Of a DNA stretch of 64,000 bases, positions 18,208 through 28,794 are shown piece by piece (position 1 is the stretch's first letter; each line of letters opens with the position of its first letter). Where the stretch lies: assembly GCF_012931845.1 (NCBI RefSeq), contig NZ_CP051884.1, positions 1,550,001 to 1,614,000 of the forward strand. The letters are read 5' to 3'. Source of the DNA: Cellulomonas taurus (GTDB lineage Bacteria > Actinomycetota > Actinomycetes > Actinomycetales > Cellulomonadaceae). A model generated the notes under the pieces. The model was not told where the DNA came from. It searched no databases and worked only from the letters and a program-made list of their open reading frames with translations. The position numbers and the translations under genes are program-made.

Positions 18208-18242
18208 CGAAGGCCCTGATCCCATGCGGATCGGGGCCTTCG
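18208..18242 (+). terminator. Terminator after tRNA-Val
   Basis: A 15-bp stem (18208-18222 with 18228-18242, one G:T pair) starts 10 bases after the tRNA and isolates it from thrS. Confidence 0.8.
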
Positions 18243-18338
18243 TCGTGTCAGCGGCGGTCCCGTCGGTCCCGGTCGGTAGCATCGGGGGTGGCCAGGCGCG
18301 CGAGGCGCCCGGTGAACCGAAGCCGAGGAGACCCATCC

Positions 18339-20354
18339 GTGTCCGAGAACCTCACCCTCACCGTCGACGGCAGCCCGACCACCGCCGCGACCGGGACCAC
18401 GGGGGCGGACCTGTTCTCCGACCGCAAGGACGTCGTGGTCGTCCGGGTCGACGGCGAGCTGTGGGACCTGTCCCGTGCGCTGCCCGAGGGCGCGACCGTC
18501 GAGTCGGTCACCATCGACTCCTCGGACGGCCTGAGCGTGCTGCGCCACTCCGCGGCCCACGTCCTCGCGCAGGCGGTGCAGGAGGTCAACCCGACCGCCA
18601 AGCTCGGCATCGGCCCCCCGGTCACCGACGGCTTCTACTACGACTTCGACGTCGAGACCCCGTTCACCCCGGAGGACCTGCGCAAGCTGGAGAAGGTGAT
18701 GAGCCGGATCGTGCGCGAGGGCCAGACCTTCCGCCGGGTGGAGGTCACCGACGAGGAGGCGCGCGCTATGGCGGCCGACGAGCCGTACAAGCAGGAGCTG
18801 ATCGGCCTGAAGTCCACCGCTACCGAAGCGGGTGAGGGCGCCTCGGTCGAGGTCGGCGACGGCGGACTGACCTACTACCAGAACGTGCGCGGCGCGGGCC
18901 GGGAGTCGGAGACCGTGGTCTGGCAGGACCTGTGCCGTGGCCCGCACCTCCCCAGCACCAAGCTGCTCGGCAACGGCTACCAGCTGACCCGCTCGGCCGC
19001 CGCCTACTGGCGCGGCTCGGAGAAGAACCCGCAGCTGCAGCGGATCTACGGCACCGCCTGGCCGACCAAGGACGAGCTCAAGGCGTACCTGGACCGGATC
19101 GCCGAGGCCGAGCGCCGCGACCACCGCCGGCTGGGCAACGAGCTGGACCTGTTCTCCTTCCCGGACGCGATCGGCTCCGGCCTGGCGGTGTTCCACCCCA
19201 AGGGCGGCATCATCCGGATGGAGATGGAGGAGTACTCCCGCCGCAAGCACGTCGAGGCCGGGTACTCCTTCGTGAACTCCCCGCACATCACCAAGCAGCA
19301 GCTGTTCGAGATCTCCGGGCACCTGGACTGGTACGCCGACGGCATGTACCCGCCGATGCAGCTGGACGAGGAGCGGGACGCCGACGGCAACGTCACCAAG
19401 CAGGGGCAGAACTACTACCTCAAGCCGATGAACTGCCCGATGCACAACCTGATCTTCGACTCCCGGGGTCGGTCCTACCGGGAGCTGCCGCTGCGGCTGT
19501 TCGAGTTCGGGACCGTCTACCGGTACGAGAAGTCCGGTGTGGTGCACGGCATGACCCGGGCCCGCGGCTTCACCCAGGACGACGCGCACATCTACTGCAC
19601 CCGTGAGCAGATGAAGGACGAGCTGACCAGCCTGCTCACCTTCGTACTCGACCTGCTCAAGGACTACGGCCTCGACGACTTCTACCTGGAGCTGTCGACC
19701 CGCAACCCGGAGAAGTCGGTCGGTGAGGACTCCGCCTGGGAGGAGGCCACCGAGACCCTGCGGCAGGTGGCCACCGAGTCCGGCCTGGAGCTGGTCCCGG
19801 ACCCGGGCGGCGCCGCCTTCTACGGCCCGAAGATCTCCGTGCAGGCCAAGGACGCGATCGGCCGCACCTGGCAGATGTCGACCATCCAGCTGGACTTCAA
19901 CCTGCCGGAGCGGTTCGAGCTGGAGTACACCGCCCCCGACGGCACCCGGCAGCGGCCGGTGATGATCCACCGCGCGCTGTTCGGATCCATCGAGCGGTTC
20001 TTCGCGGTGCTGACCGAGCACTACGCCGGGGCGTTCCCGGCCTGGCTCGCGCCGGTGCAGGTGCTGGCGGTGCCGGTGGCGGAGGCCTTCGACGAGTACC
20101 TCGGCGAGGTGGTCGCTCAGCTGCGCGCCCAGGGCATCCGGGCCGAGGTCGACCGTTCGGACGACCGGTTCGGCAAGAAGATCCGCAACGCCGCCACCCA
20201 GAAGATCCCGTTCGTGCTGATCGCGGGCGGTGAGGACGCCGAGGCCGGTGCGGTGTCCTTCCGGTTCCGGGACGGCTCGCAGGAGAACGGCGTGCCGGTG
20301 GCTGACGCCGTGCAGCGGATCGTCACCGCGGTCCGCGAGCACGCGCAGGTCTGA
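18339..20354 (+). CDS. thrS: Threonyl-tRNA synthetase
   Basis: Class II aminoacyl-tRNA synthetase (671 aa) that charges tRNA-Thr. Order of domains: TGS domain (1-65), editing domain with HSAAH (H70, H74) and YYDFD, catalytic core with motif 1, motif 2 ([12 protein letters not shown]), the zinc-site cysteine in MNCPMHN, motif 3 ([11 protein letters not shown]), and the anticodon-binding domain from about residue 570. GTG 18339 lies 8 bases after GAGGAG. The coding frame is open upstream but that part covers a tRNA gene. It starts the conserved thrS-HIT-pgsA-patA-pimA cluster. No T-box leader is seen. Confidence 0.97.
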   Translation: MSENLTLTVDGSPTTAATGTTGADLFSDRKDVVVVRVDGELWDLSRALPEGATVESVTIDSSDGLSVLRHSAAHVLAQAVQEVNPTAKLGIGPPVTDGFYYDFDVETPFTPEDLRKLEKVMSRIVREGQTFRRVEVTDEEARAMAADEPYKQELIGLKSTATEAGEGASVEVGDGGLTYYQNVRGAGRESETVVWQDLCRGPHLPSTKLLGNGYQLTRSAAAYWRGSEKNPQLQRIYGTAWPTKDELKAYLDRIAEAERRDHRRLGNELDLFSFPDAIGSGLAVFHPKGGIIRMEMEEYSRRKHVEAGYSFVNSPHITKQQLFEISGHLDWYADGMYPPMQLDEERDADGNVTKQGQNYYLKPMNCPMHNLIFDSRGRSYRELPLRLFEFGTVYRYEKSGVVHGMTRARGFTQDDAHIYCTREQMKDELTSLLTFVLDLLKDYGLDDFYLELSTRNPEKSVGEDSAWEEATETLRQVATESGLELVPDPGGAAFYGPKISVQAKDAIGRTWQMSTIQLDFNLPERFELEYTAPDGTRQRPVMIHRALFGSIERFFAVLTEHYAGAFPAWLAPVQVLAVPVAEAFDEYLGEVVAQLRAQGIRAEVDRSDDRFGKKIRNAATQKIPFVLIAGGEDAEAGAVSFRFRDGSQENGVPVADAVQRIVTAVREHAQV

Positions 20355-20357
20355 GCC

Positions 20358-20885
20358 GTGGAGGAGAACGCCGCCGATCTGGCCGGCACCCCGGACGGCT
20401 TCGGTCGTCTGTGGGTGCCGCACCGGATGGCGTACATCGGCGGGGAGAACAAGCAGGGCTGCCCGTTCTGTCGCGCGCCCGGGCTCTCCGACGAGGAGGG
20501 GCTGATCGTCGCGCGGGGGTCGCATGCCTTCGTGCTGATGAACCTGTACCCGTACAACGGCGGTCACCTACTGGTCTGCCCCTACCGCCACGTCGCCGAC
20601 TACACCGAGCTGGACGGTGACGAGGTGGCCGAGGTCGCGCACCTCACCCGCACCGCGATGACCGTGCTGCGCGCCGTGTCCGGCCCGGACGGCTTCAACC
20701 TGGGGATGAACCAGGGTGCGGTCGCCGGGGCCGGGATCGCGGCCCACCTGCACCAGCACGTGGTGCCGCGCTGGGCCGGTGACGCCAACTTCCTGCCGAT
20801 CGTCGCGCAGACCCGGGCGCTGCCCGAGCTGTTGGCCGACACCCGGACCCGGCTCGCCGCGGCGTGGCCAGGGGAGGACGACTGA
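20358..20885 (+). CDS. HIT-family AP4A phosphorylase-like protein
   Basis: A 175-aa histidine-triad protein, related to the actinobacterial AP4A phosphorylase (Rv2613c of M. tuberculosis by gene context). The HIT motif HLHQHVVPRW places the triad at H130, H132 and H134; an N-terminal GCPFCRAP pair of cysteines may bind zinc. It probably breaks down dinucleoside polyphosphates, which are by-products of aminoacyl-tRNA synthetases such as the neighbour ThrS. The GTG start is 3 bases after the thrS stop; the stop overlaps the pgsA start (TGATG). Confidence 0.9.
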   Translation: MEENAADLAGTPDGFGRLWVPHRMAYIGGENKQGCPFCRAPGLSDEEGLIVARGSHAFVLMNLYPYNGGHLLVCPYRHVADYTELDGDEVAEVAHLTRTAMTVLRAVSGPDGFNLGMNQGAVAGAGIAAHLHQHVVPRWAGDANFLPIVAQTRALPELLADTRTRLAAAWPGEDD

Positions 20886-21493
20886 TGGATCGCCTGCGGG
20901 GCTTCGCCACCTGGTTCTTCACCCCGGTGGCCGACCGGCTGCTGCGCTGGAGGGTGTCGCCGGACGCCGTCACCATCACCGGCACCGTGATCGTGGTGCT
21001 GGCCGCGATGACGCTGCTGCCCACCGGGCACCTGCTCGCGGGGAGCCTGATCATCACGGTCTTCGTGCTCACCGACTCCCTGGACGGAGTGATGGCGCGC
21101 CGGGCCGGTCGCTCGGGAGCCTGGGGTGCGTTCCTGGACTCGACGCTGGACCGGTTCGCCGACGCGGCGATCTTCACCGGGCTCACCCTGTGGTTCGTGG
21201 GCCGGGACGACGCGGTGGGCGACTGGGGGCTGGGCCTCGCGCTCGCCTGCCTGGTGCTCGGCTCGATCGTGCCCTATGCCCGCGCCCGCGCCGAGGGACT
21301 CGGAATGACCGCCAAGGTGGGCATCGCCGAGCGCGCCGACCGGCTGGTGGCGGTGCTGGTCGCGATCTTCCTGGTCGGTGTCGGCCTGCCCGCGGTCGTG
21401 CTGGTCGTCGTGCTCGGGCTGCTGGCCGTGGCGTCGCTGATCACCGTGGTGCAGCGGATGGCGACCGTGCGCAGGCAGGCGGTCCAGCAGTGA
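20885..21493 (+). CDS. pgsA: Phosphatidylinositol phosphate synthase (CDP-alcohol phosphatidyltransferase)
   Basis: Membrane enzyme (202 aa) that joins CDP-diacylglycerol and inositol phosphate, the first step towards phosphatidylinositol mannosides. The complete family motif is present: D64, D67, G68, A71, R72, G81, D85 and D89. Five to six membrane segments follow. It belongs to a translationally coupled run: its ATG overlaps the HIT stop (TGATG) and its stop overlaps patA (GTGA). A phosphatidylglycerol synthase would have the same motif; the patA-pimA context supports the inositol enzyme. Confidence 0.9.
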   Translation: MDRLRGFATWFFTPVADRLLRWRVSPDAVTITGTVIVVLAAMTLLPTGHLLAGSLIITVFVLTDSLDGVMARRAGRSGAWGAFLDSTLDRFADAAIFTGLTLWFVGRDDAVGDWGLGLALACLVLGSIVPYARARAEGLGMTAKVGIAERADRLVAVLVAIFLVGVGLPAVVLVVVLGLLAVASLITVVQRMATVRRQAVQQ

Positions 21494-22452
21494 GGATCGA
21501 CGTCGCGAAGGCGTACGCCACCGCCTGGCGGATCACCGGGAAGCTGCCGGACGGTGTGGTGCGCGGAGCGTTCCGTCTGGTCGCCGACGTGACCTGGCTG
21601 CGGCACGGCGAGGGCGTCCGCCGCCTGGAGGACAATCTGCGCCGGGTGCGCCCGGAGCTGGACGCGAAGGCGCTGTGCCGACTGTCGCTGGCCGGGATGC
21701 GCTCCTACATGCGCTACTTCGGTGAGGCCTTCGCCCTGGTCGGGGTGTCGCCGGAGCAGATCGACGCGCGGGTGCGGCTCGACGGTGACCTGTCGGCGGT
21801 CGAGCGGATGCAGAGCGGCGAGATGGTCGTGATGGCCCTCGGGCACCTGGGCAACTGGGACCTGGCCGGTGCCTGGGCCACCCGGAACCTCGGCCGCACG
21901 CTCACCGTCGCCGAGCGGTTGAAGCCGGAGGCGCTGTTCCAGGAGTTCCTGGCGTTCCGGGAGAGCCTGGGGCTGGAGATCATCGCGCTGTCCGGTGCCG
22001 GTGGCGGCGTGTTCCGCGAGCTGGTCCGTGGCATTCGGCGCGAGGGGGGCGGCCTGGTGCCGCTGCTGGCCGACCGCGACCTGACATCGCGCGGGGTGGA
22101 GGTGGACCTGTTCGGCGAACGGGCCCGGGTCGCCGCCGGTCCGGCCGCCCTCGCGCTGTCCACCGGGGCGCCACTGTGTGCCACCGTGATCCGCTACGAG
22201 CGCCTGCACGGGGCCCGACGCCGGGCGGCCGGCACCGGGTGGGGCATCGTGGTGGAGTTCTCCCCGATCCTTACCCCGGACCCCGAGCTGCCCAAGGCCG
22301 AGCGCATCCCGGCCCTGACCCAGCGCTGGGTGGACGAGCTGGCGGCGGGCATCCGCCGTTACCCGCAGGACTGGCATATGTTGCAGCGGGTGTTCGTCGC
22401 CGACCTGGACCCGGAGCGCTACGCCCGGACGAAGGCGGAGGCGGGGGAGTGA
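21490..22452 (+). CDS. patA: Phosphatidylinositol mannoside acyltransferase
   Basis: Membrane-associated acyltransferase (320 aa) of the LpxL/HtrB-like family, predicted to acylate the mannose of PIM1/PIM2 from acyl-CoA. The catalytic HX4D motif is GHLGNWD (H119, D124). The C-terminal part ALTQRWVDELAAGIRRYPQDWHM is typical of the family. GTG 21490 overlaps the pgsA stop as GTGA; a longer reading in this frame is shadow sequence. Its stop overlaps pimA. Confidence 0.92.
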   Translation: MRIDVAKAYATAWRITGKLPDGVVRGAFRLVADVTWLRHGEGVRRLEDNLRRVRPELDAKALCRLSLAGMRSYMRYFGEAFALVGVSPEQIDARVRLDGDLSAVERMQSGEMVVMALGHLGNWDLAGAWATRNLGRTLTVAERLKPEALFQEFLAFRESLGLEIIALSGAGGGVFRELVRGIRREGGGLVPLLADRDLTSRGVEVDLFGERARVAAGPAALALSTGAPLCATVIRYERLHGARRRAAGTGWGIVVEFSPILTPDPELPKAERIPALTQRWVDELAAGIRRYPQDWHMLQRVFVADLDPERYARTKAEAGE

Positions 22453-23675
22453 GCGCCGCCCTGGACGCGCTGCGCAGCCCCGAGCGCCCGTTGCGGGTCG
22501 GCATCGTCTGTCCCTACTCCTTCGACGCCCCCGGCGGGGTGCAGTTCCACATCCGCGACCTGGCCGAGGCGCTGATCGCCCGGGGCCACACCGTCGGCGT
22601 CCTGGCACCGGCGGACGACGACACCCCGATCCCGGACTACATGACCTCGGCCGGGCGCGCGGTGCCGGTGCGTTACAACGGGTCGGTGGCCCGGCTCGCC
22701 TTCGGACCGCTGACCGCCGCCCGGGTGCGACGTTGGCTGGAGGCCGGGCAGTTCGACGTGCTGCACCTGCACGAGCCGATGAGCCCGTCGCTGTCCATGC
22801 TCGCGCTGTGGATCGCCGACGGCCCGGTGGTCGCGACCTTCCACTCCTCGCAGCAGCGGTCCCGGTCGTTGCAGGTGGCCTACCCGCTGGTCCGGCAGTC
22901 GTTGGAGAAGATCAACGCCCGGATCGCCGTCTCCGAGGACGCCCGACGGACCCTGGTCGACCACCTCGGCGGCGACGCCGTGGTGATCCCGAACGGGGTG
23001 TACGTCCAGCACTTCGCCGACGCGCCCACCGATCCGCGGTGGACCGGGACCCCGGAGCGGCCCACCGTCGCCTTCCTCGGCCGGTTGGATGAGCCGCGCA
23101 AGGGCCTGCCGGTGCTCCTGGCAGCGGTGCCCGCCGTCCGGCGCGCCATCCCGGGTGTGCGGTTCCTGATCGCCGGCCGGGGCGACACCGGGCCGGAGGA
23201 CGTGCGCGAGCTGATCGGGGACGACGCCGAGGCCGTCGAGTTCCTCGGCGGGGTCTCCGACGAGGAGAAGGCGGCGCTGTTCCGCTCGGTGGACGCCTAC
23301 GTCGCGCCTCAGACCGGCGGTGAGTCCTTCGGCATCGTGCTGGTCGAGGCGATGAGCGCCCACACCCCGGTGGTGGCCAGCGACCTCGGTGCGTTCCGCC
23401 GGGTGCTGGCCGACGGCCAGGCGGGCGAGCTGTTCCGCACCGGCGACGGCGACGATCTCGCCCGGGTGCTGGCCGACCTGCTGGCCGACCCGGCGCGGCG
23501 CGCCGACCTGGCGGACCGTGGCTCCGCCGCGGTGCTGCGCTACGACTGGTCCACCGTCACCCACCAGATCCTCACCGTGTACGAGATGGCGGTGGAGAGC
23601 GGGCACGCGCCGGTGGGCGAGGACCCGTCGTCGGTGCGCGGCCGACTGCGGCGCTGGCGGGGTGACGACCAATGA
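22449..23675 (+). CDS. pimA: Phosphatidylinositol alpha-mannosyltransferase
   Basis: GT4-family glycosyltransferase (408 aa) that transfers mannose from GDP-mannose to phosphatidylinositol at the inner membrane face. It has the N-terminal Rossmann domain with [15 protein letters not shown], a hinge, and the C-terminal GDP-mannose domain with [10 protein letters not shown] and the EX7E motif [12 protein letters not shown] 22449 overlaps the patA stop as GTGA. The order pgsA-patA-pimA equals that in mycobacteria, so the cell very probably makes PIM glycolipids. Confidence 0.94.
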   Translation: MSAALDALRSPERPLRVGIVCPYSFDAPGGVQFHIRDLAEALIARGHTVGVLAPADDDTPIPDYMTSAGRAVPVRYNGSVARLAFGPLTAARVRRWLEAGQFDVLHLHEPMSPSLSMLALWIADGPVVATFHSSQQRSRSLQVAYPLVRQSLEKINARIAVSEDARRTLVDHLGGDAVVIPNGVYVQHFADAPTDPRWTGTPERPTVAFLGRLDEPRKGLPVLLAAVPAVRRAIPGVRFLIAGRGDTGPEDVRELIGDDAEAVEFLGGVSDEEKAALFRSVDAYVAPQTGGESFGIVLVEAMSAHTPVVASDLGAFRRVLADGQAGELFRTGDGDDLARVLADLLADPARRADLADRGSAAVLRYDWSTVTHQILTVYEMAVESGHAPVGEDPSSVRGRLRRWRGDDQ

Positions 23676-24298
23676 CCTGGAGCGAGATCACCGTCGTCGT
23701 GGTGACGGTGCTGGTGCTGATCGTCTGGTGGGTGTGGATCACCGCGAACCGGATCGACCGCCTGCATCGCAAGGTCGCCGCCTCCCGCGCGGTGGTGGAC
23801 ACCCAATTGCTGCGCCGAGCCTCCGCCGCGTCCACGCTGTCGGCCTCCGGCCTGCTGGACCCGGTCAGTTCGGTGCTGATCGGCGAGGCCGCCTGGGCGT
23901 CGATCAGCGCGGGTCGCACCGACACCGGCGGGATCGCACCGCTGCCCGCCGGGATCGCCGCGCCGACCCCCGAGGCCGATCGGGGCTGGCTGGAGAGCGA
24001 GCTGTCGGCCACCCTGCGCGAGGTGCTCGACGACCCGGCCGAGATCGCGGAACTGCGCGACGAGCCCGGCGGCGCCGACCTCCTCGACGCCCTGGCCGAC
24101 GCCTGGTACCGGGTGCAGCTGGCCCGTCGCTTCCACAACGAGGCGGTCGCCCAGGCGCAGCGGATGCGTCGGGGGTGGGCGGTCCGCACCTTCCGGCTCG
24201 CGGGCCGCGCCCCCATGCCGCAGACCCTGGAACTCGACGACGCCTGGCCGACCGCGCTCGGCGCCGCCGGTGCACCGCCGGAATCGTCGTCCGCCTGA
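23672..24298 (+). CDS. LemA-like membrane-anchored protein
   Basis: A 208-aa protein with an N-terminal membrane helix (residues 5-25, [16 protein letters not shown]) and a helical cytoplasmic or external part ([20 protein letters not shown]) that resembles the LemA family. The function is not known. ATG 23672 overlaps the pimA stop (ATGA), so it belongs to the phospholipid cluster. In mycobacteria a membrane protein stands at this place after pimA; here a separate NUDIX gene follows pdxS. Confidence 0.7.
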   Translation: MTWSEITVVVVTVLVLIVWWVWITANRIDRLHRKVAASRAVVDTQLLRRASAASTLSASGLLDPVSSVLIGEAAWASISAGRTDTGGIAPLPAGIAAPTPEADRGWLESELSATLREVLDDPAEIAELRDEPGGADLLDALADAWYRVQLARRFHNEAVAQAQRMRRGWAVRTFRLAGRAPMPQTLELDDAWPTALGAAGAPPESSSA

Positions 24299-24357
24299 CC
24301 CGCGGCCGGGCTTACGATGACCGGACGCTAGCCGCTGACATCAATTGCGAGGGAACT

Positions 24358-25275
24358 GTGACCGACAGCACCACCACCCCCACCAGCAGCGACGCCGCTT
24401 TCGGCACCGCCCGGGTGAAGCGCGGCATGGCCGAGATGCTCAAGGGCGGCGTGATCATGGATGTGGTCACCGCCGAGCAGGCGAAGATCGCCGAGGACGC
24501 CGGTGCGGTGGCCGTGATGGCGCTGGAGCGGGTGCCCGCCGACATCCGCGCCCAGGGTGGCGTGGCCCGGATGAGCGACCCGGACCTGATCGACGGCATC
24601 GTGAACGCGGTGTCCATCCCGGTGATGGCCAAGGCCCGGATCGGTCACTTCGTCGAGGCCCAGGTGCTGCAGGCGCTCGGGGTCGACTACATCGACGAGT
24701 CCGAGGTGCTCACCCCGGCCGACTACGCCCACCACATCGACAAGTGGCAGTTCACCGTGCCCTTCGTCTGCGGTGCGACCAACCTGGGCGAGGCGCTGCG
24801 CCGGATCACCGAGGGCGCGGCGATGATCCGCTCCAAGGGCGAGGCCGGCACCGGGGACGTCTCCAACGCCACCACCCACATGCGCACCCTCCGGGACGAG
24901 ATCCGTCGGCTGTCCTCGCTGCCCGAGGACGAGCTGTTCCTCGCCGCCAAGGAGCTGCAGGCGCCCTACGAGCTGGTCGCCGAGGTCGCCAAGAACGGCA
25001 AGCTCCCGGTGGTGCTGTTCACCGCCGGTGGCATCGCCACCCCGTCCGACGCGGCGATGATGATGCAGCTCGGCGCCGAGGGTGTGTTCGTCGGCTCCGG
25101 CATCTTCAAGTCCGGCAACCCGGCCGAGCGCGCGGCGGCGATCGTGAAGGCGACCACCTTCTACGACGACCCGGACGTGATCGCCAACGCCTCCCGTGGC
25201 CTGGGTGAGGCGATGGTCGGCATCAACGTGGACGACGTCCCGGTGCCGCACCGCCTGGCCGAGCGCGGGTGGTGA
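24358..25275 (+). CDS. pdxS: Pyridoxal 5'-phosphate synthase, synthase subunit
   Basis: PdxS (305 aa) makes PLP from ribose 5-phosphate, glyceraldehyde 3-phosphate and ammonia delivered by PdxT. It is a TIM barrel; visible are [40 protein letters not shown] with a reactive Lys, and [14 protein letters not shown] with the second. GTG 24358 follows GAGGG at 24349-24353. Its partner pdxT lies 2 kb downstream, separated by a NUDIX gene and an aminotransferase, rather than adjacent. Very conserved family, sure call. Confidence 0.97.
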   Translation: MTDSTTTPTSSDAAFGTARVKRGMAEMLKGGVIMDVVTAEQAKIAEDAGAVAVMALERVPADIRAQGGVARMSDPDLIDGIVNAVSIPVMAKARIGHFVEAQVLQALGVDYIDESEVLTPADYAHHIDKWQFTVPFVCGATNLGEALRRITEGAAMIRSKGEAGTGDVSNATTHMRTLRDEIRRLSSLPEDELFLAAKELQAPYELVAEVAKNGKLPVVLFTAGGIATPSDAAMMMQLGAEGVFVGSGIFKSGNPAERAAAIVKATTFYDDPDVIANASRGLGEAMVGINVDDVPVPHRLAERGW

Positions 25276-25877
25276 ATTCCACCGGCACCGGCCCGTCGCT
25301 CCCCGTGGGGAACGGCGGGCCGGTGCCGTCCCCGGGCTCCGACGCCCAGCCGGCGACCGTCCCGTCCCTGGGCCCCGATTGGCTGCCCGGCCCGGACGGA
25401 CTGCCGTTCCGCACCGCGGCGCGGGTGCTGCTGCTGGACGAGCAGGACCGGGTGCTGCTGGTGCGCGGGCACGACGTGGACCAGCCGGAACGCAGCTGGT
25501 GGTTCACCGTCGGCGGCGGTCTGGAACCGGGGGAGTCGGCCCGGGAGGGCGCCGTGCGCGAGGTCTTCGAGGAGACCGGCCTGGTGCTGGACCCCGCGGG
25601 CCTGATCGGACCGGTCTGGTCCCGGTCGGCGGTCTTCGACTTCCTGCTGCAGCGCTGCCGCCAGGACGAGGAGTTCTTCCTGGCCCGGGTCGACGGCGCC
25701 GCGGAGCTGATGCGTGACGGCTGGACCGAGCTGGAGGCAGCGGTCCTGGACGAGATGCGCTGGTGGCCGGTGGCCGAGCTGGACGCGGTGCAGATCGAGG
25801 TCTTCCCGGCCGGGTTGGCCGCGCTGATCCGCCCGCTGCTCACCGGCTGGGACGGCGTGACCCGGCAGGTCGACTGA
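25272..25877 (+). CDS. NUDIX hydrolase
   Basis: A 201-aa NUDIX protein. The NUDIX box is complete: [21 protein letters not shown], with the metal-binding REVFEE core. Such enzymes hydrolyse a nucleoside diphosphate linked to another group; the substrate cannot be told. The first 45 residues are low-complexity (Gly/Pro/Ser). GTG 25272 overlaps the pdxS stop as GTGA; GTG 25269 is an alternative. Confidence 0.88.
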   Translation: MNSTGTGPSLPVGNGGPVPSPGSDAQPATVPSLGPDWLPGPDGLPFRTAARVLLLDEQDRVLLVRGHDVDQPERSWWFTVGGGLEPGESAREGAVREVFEETGLVLDPAGLIGPVWSRSAVFDFLLQRCRQDEEFFLARVDGAAELMRDGWTELEAAVLDEMRWWPVAELDAVQIEVFPAGLAALIRPLLTGWDGVTRQVD

Positions 25878-25917
25878 AACGTACTGGGCGGTAACGTCTC
25901 GGGGTATCGTTCGGCGC

Positions 25918-27108
25918 GTGCCGATCTCCACCTCACCCGCCACCCGCATCCACCGCTCCGGAATCCGGACCCTGATGGAACTCGCCATGCGCGATCCGGA
26001 GGCGATCCGGCTGGAGATCGGTGAACCCGACGCCACCACCCCCGCCCACGTGGTCGCGGCCGCCGCCCGGGACGCCGCCGCCGGTCACACCGCGTACACC
26101 TCCAGCACCGGTGAGCCGGAGCTGCGGGCGGCGCTGGCCGAGAAGGTCACGCGGGTGAACGCCATCCCGGTCACCGCCGACGACGTCGTGGTCTCGCACG
26201 GTGCCATGCACGGACTGGCGATGGCGATCAGCGCGCTGGCCGGACCGGGGGAGCAGATCCTGCTGCCGGACCCGGAGTTCCCGAACTGGCGGATGGCGGC
26301 CGTCGCCGCGAACGTCGAGGTCGGCACCTACCCGGCGCGGGCGGAGAACGGCTTCGTGCCGACGCTGGCCGACATCGAGGCCGCGATCACCCCCGCGACC
26401 CGGATCATCGTGGTCTGCTCGCCGAACAACCCGACCGGCGCGATGTATCCCGCCGACCTGCTGGCCGGTGTGGTGGAGCTGGCCCGCCAACACGATCTGT
26501 GGGTGTTCTCCGACGAGTGCTACGAGGCGATCACCTTCGGCGCCCCGCATGTCAGCCCGGCCACCTTCGACACCGACGACCGGGTGGTCACCTTCTTCAG
26601 CTTCTCCAAGACCTACGCGATGACCGGCTGGCGGATCGGCTACGCCGTCTCCCGGAACGCGCACGTGATCGACCTGCTCGGCCAGGTCGCCGAGGCCACC
26701 GTCGCCTGCCCGTCCTCGGTCGGTCAGCGGGCCGCCCTGGCGGCGGTCACCGGACCGCAGGACGAGGTCGCCACCGCCGTCGACTCCTACCGGGAGCGGC
26801 GGGACGCGGCGGTCGCCCTGTTGGAGCGGCGCGGGATCGGGTGCGTCCGGCCCGAGGGCGCGTTCTACCTGATGGTCGACATCTCGGCGGCGACCGCCGA
26901 CTCCGAGGCCTTCGCGCTGCGGCTCCTGGACGAGCGGCACGTCTCGGTGTCGCCCGGCAGCGCCTTCGGCCCCGGTGGCGAGGGGATGGTCCGGGTGTCC
27001 CTGGCCGCCGAGCGCACCGGACTGCTGGAGGGCCTGGCGCGCCTCGCCGACCAGATCACCGCCTGGTCCGACCTCACCGTCCCGTCCCCCGAGTCCGCCA
27101 CCGCCTGA
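25918..27108 (+). CDS. Class I/II PLP-dependent aminotransferase
   Basis: Aminotransferase of fold type I (396 aa). The PLP-binding Lys is in FFSFSKTYAMTGWRIGY (K231), with SPNNPTGAMYP and the Arg in GMVRVSLA that binds the substrate carboxylate. The N-terminus (SGIRTLMELAMR, LEIGEPDA) resembles aspartate/tyrosine-type enzymes, but the substrate is not certain. GTG 25918 has TATCGT (25905-25910) 7 bases upstream, and there is no Shine-Dalgarno, so it is probably leaderless. It lies between pdxS and pdxT; it uses the PLP they make, which may be coincidence. Confidence 0.88.
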   Translation: MPISTSPATRIHRSGIRTLMELAMRDPEAIRLEIGEPDATTPAHVVAAAARDAAAGHTAYTSSTGEPELRAALAEKVTRVNAIPVTADDVVVSHGAMHGLAMAISALAGPGEQILLPDPEFPNWRMAAVAANVEVGTYPARAENGFVPTLADIEAAITPATRIIVVCSPNNPTGAMYPADLLAGVVELARQHDLWVFSDECYEAITFGAPHVSPATFDTDDRVVTFFSFSKTYAMTGWRIGYAVSRNAHVIDLLGQVAEATVACPSSVGQRAALAAVTGPQDEVATAVDSYRERRDAAVALLERRGIGCVRPEGAFYLMVDISAATADSEAFALRLLDERHVSVSPGSAFGPGGEGMVRVSLAAERTGLLEGLARLADQITAWSDLTVPSPESATA

Positions 27109-27130
27109 CCCACCCACCCCACCCATCGGC

Positions 27131-27223
27131 CCGCCCCCGCCCCCCCCGCCCCCCGGGGTCGAGGTCGTGGGTTCGCGCCACGATCGGGTCGGGGAAGTGC
27201 CGATCTCGGGGGCGAAGTGCCGA
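27131..27223. repeat. Poly-C tract and short direct repeat between aminotransferase and pdxT
   Basis: The gap 27109-27312 has a C-rich tract (27131-27154, with a run of eight C at 27140-27147) and a 10-base direct repeat GAAGTGCCGA at 27194-27203 and 27214-27223. No gene or clear hairpin is seen. The tract is a likely place for sequencing or slippage errors. Confidence 0.5.
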
Positions 27224-27312
27224 CGTCGGCTGATGACCGTCCGAGCGGTGCGGACCGCTGCCACGGGTGGGCGCGGTCGGGGGCGGGTTGCGGGGATTCG
27301 TAGGATGTCCGG

Positions 27313-27939
27313 GTGACTGTGACGGTGGGCGTGCTGGCCCTGCAAGGCGATGTCCGCGAGCACCTGGCGGCACTGGAGGCGTCCGGGGCGCGAGCGGTGC
27401 CGGTGCGTCGGACCACCGAACTCGATGCCGTGGACGCGCTGGTGCTGCCCGGCGGCGAGTCGACCACCATCGACAAGCTGCTGCGCGCCTTCGACCTGGA
27501 CGGGCCGATCCGGGACCGCCTGGCCGCCGGGATGCCCGCCTACGGTTCATGTGCCGGGATGATCCTGCTCGCCGACCGGATCGAGGGCGGCATCGACGGT
27601 CAGCGGACCCTCGGCGGGCTGGACGTCACCGTGCGCCGGAACGCCTTCGGGCGGCAGGTGGACTCCTTCGAGACCGACCTGCGGATCGACGGCATCCCGG
27701 AGTCCGAGCGCGATCCGGTGCACGCCGTCTTCATCCGCGCGCCGTGGGTCGAGGAGATCGGTCCGGCGGCCACCGCGCTGGCTCGCGTCGAATCCGGGCC
27801 GGTCGCCGGTAGGATCGTCGCGGTGCGCCAGGGCTCGCTGCTCGCCACGTCCTTCCATCCGGAGGTGACCGGCGACACGCGCGTGCACCGTTTGTTCGTG
27901 GAGATGGTCCGCGAAGCAGGACTGCGATCGAAGGGATAG
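27313..27939 (+). CDS. pdxT: Pyridoxal 5'-phosphate synthase, glutaminase subunit
   Basis: PdxT (208 aa) hydrolyses glutamine and channels the ammonia to PdxS. It is a triad glutaminase: Cys in YGSCAGM (C80) and His/Glu in SFHPEVTGD (H182, E184); the glutamine-binding segment LPGGESTT is present. GTG 27313 has TAGGAT (27301-27306) 6 bases upstream and no ribosome site, so it is probably leaderless. It is followed after 7 bases by yebC. Confidence 0.96.
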   Translation: MTVTVGVLALQGDVREHLAALEASGARAVPVRRTTELDAVDALVLPGGESTTIDKLLRAFDLDGPIRDRLAAGMPAYGSCAGMILLADRIEGGIDGQRTLGGLDVTVRRNAFGRQVDSFETDLRIDGIPESERDPVHAVFIRAPWVEEIGPAATALARVESGPVAGRIVAVRQGSLLATSFHPEVTGDTRVHRLFVEMVREAGLRSKG

Positions 27940-27946
27940 GGCACCG

Positions 27947-28702
27947 ATGTCGGGGCATTCCAAGTGGGCCACCACCAAGCACAAGAAGGCGGCGATCGAC
28001 GCCAAGCGCGGCAAGCTGTTCGCCAAGCTGATCAAGAACATCGAGGTCGCCGCGCGCGTCGGTGGCGGTGACCCGGCGGGCAACCCGACCCTGGTCGACG
28101 CGATCCAGAAGGCCAAGAAGTCGTCGGTGCCGAACGACAACATCGACCGCGCGGTCAAGCGTGGGTCCGGTCTCGAGGCCGGCGGCGCCGACTACCAGAC
28201 GATCATGTACGAGGGCTACGGCCCCGGCGGCATCGCGGTGCTGGTCGAGTGCCTGACCGACAACCGGAACCGGGCCGCCTCCGACGTGCGGGTGGCCTTC
28301 ACCCGCAACGGCGGTCAGATGGCCGACCCGGGCTCGGTCGCCTACGTCTTCTCCCGCAAGGGCGTCGTGATGGTCCCCGCCGAGGGCACCGACGAGGACT
28401 CGGTCACCATGGCGGTGCTCGAGGCCGGCGCCGAGGACGTCACCCGGATGGGCGACTTCTACGAGGTGCTGAGCGAGGCCACCGACCTGGTCGCGGTGCG
28501 CACCGCCCTGCAGGAGGCCGGGATCGACTACGAGTCCGCCGACTCGGTGTTCTACCCGTCCACCCAGGTCGAGGTCGACGTCGAGGGCGCCCGCAAGATC
28601 CTGCGCCTGATCGACGCGCTGGAGGACTCGGACGACGTGCAGAACGTCTTCACCAACTTCGACGCCTCGGACGAGGTGATGGCCGCCCTCGACGAGGAGT
28701 GA
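27947..28702 (+). CDS. yebC: YebC/PmpR-family transcriptional or translational regulator
   Basis: A 251-aa YebC/PmpR/TACO1-family protein, starting [17 protein letters not shown] as expected. Members have been described as DNA-binding regulators and as ribosome-associated factors that help with proline-rich stretches; which applies here is open. The gene lies just upstream of ruvC, a widely conserved arrangement. ATG 27947 follows GGGATAGGG. Length and motifs are normal. Confidence 0.93.
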   Translation: MSGHSKWATTKHKKAAIDAKRGKLFAKLIKNIEVAARVGGGDPAGNPTLVDAIQKAKKSSVPNDNIDRAVKRGSGLEAGGADYQTIMYEGYGPGGIAVLVECLTDNRNRAASDVRVAFTRNGGQMADPGSVAYVFSRKGVVMVPAEGTDEDSVTMAVLEAGAEDVTRMGDFYEVLSEATDLVAVRTALQEAGIDYESADSVFYPSTQVEVDVEGARKILRLIDALEDSDDVQNVFTNFDASDEVMAALDEE

Positions 28703-28720
28703 GCCGTCCAGCAGTCCGGT

Positions 28721-28760
28721 ACGACGCCCCGCCGCACGGTTCGATGCGGCGGGGCGTCGT
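28721..28760 (+). terminator. Terminator between yebC and ruvC
   Basis: A 16-bp perfect stem (28721-28736 with 28745-28760) with an 8-base loop, 19 bases after the yebC stop. It separates yebC from ruvC transcription. Confidence 0.9.
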
Positions 28761-28794
28761 CGTGTTCGGCCCCGGGGCTGAGAGACTGCGTGCC

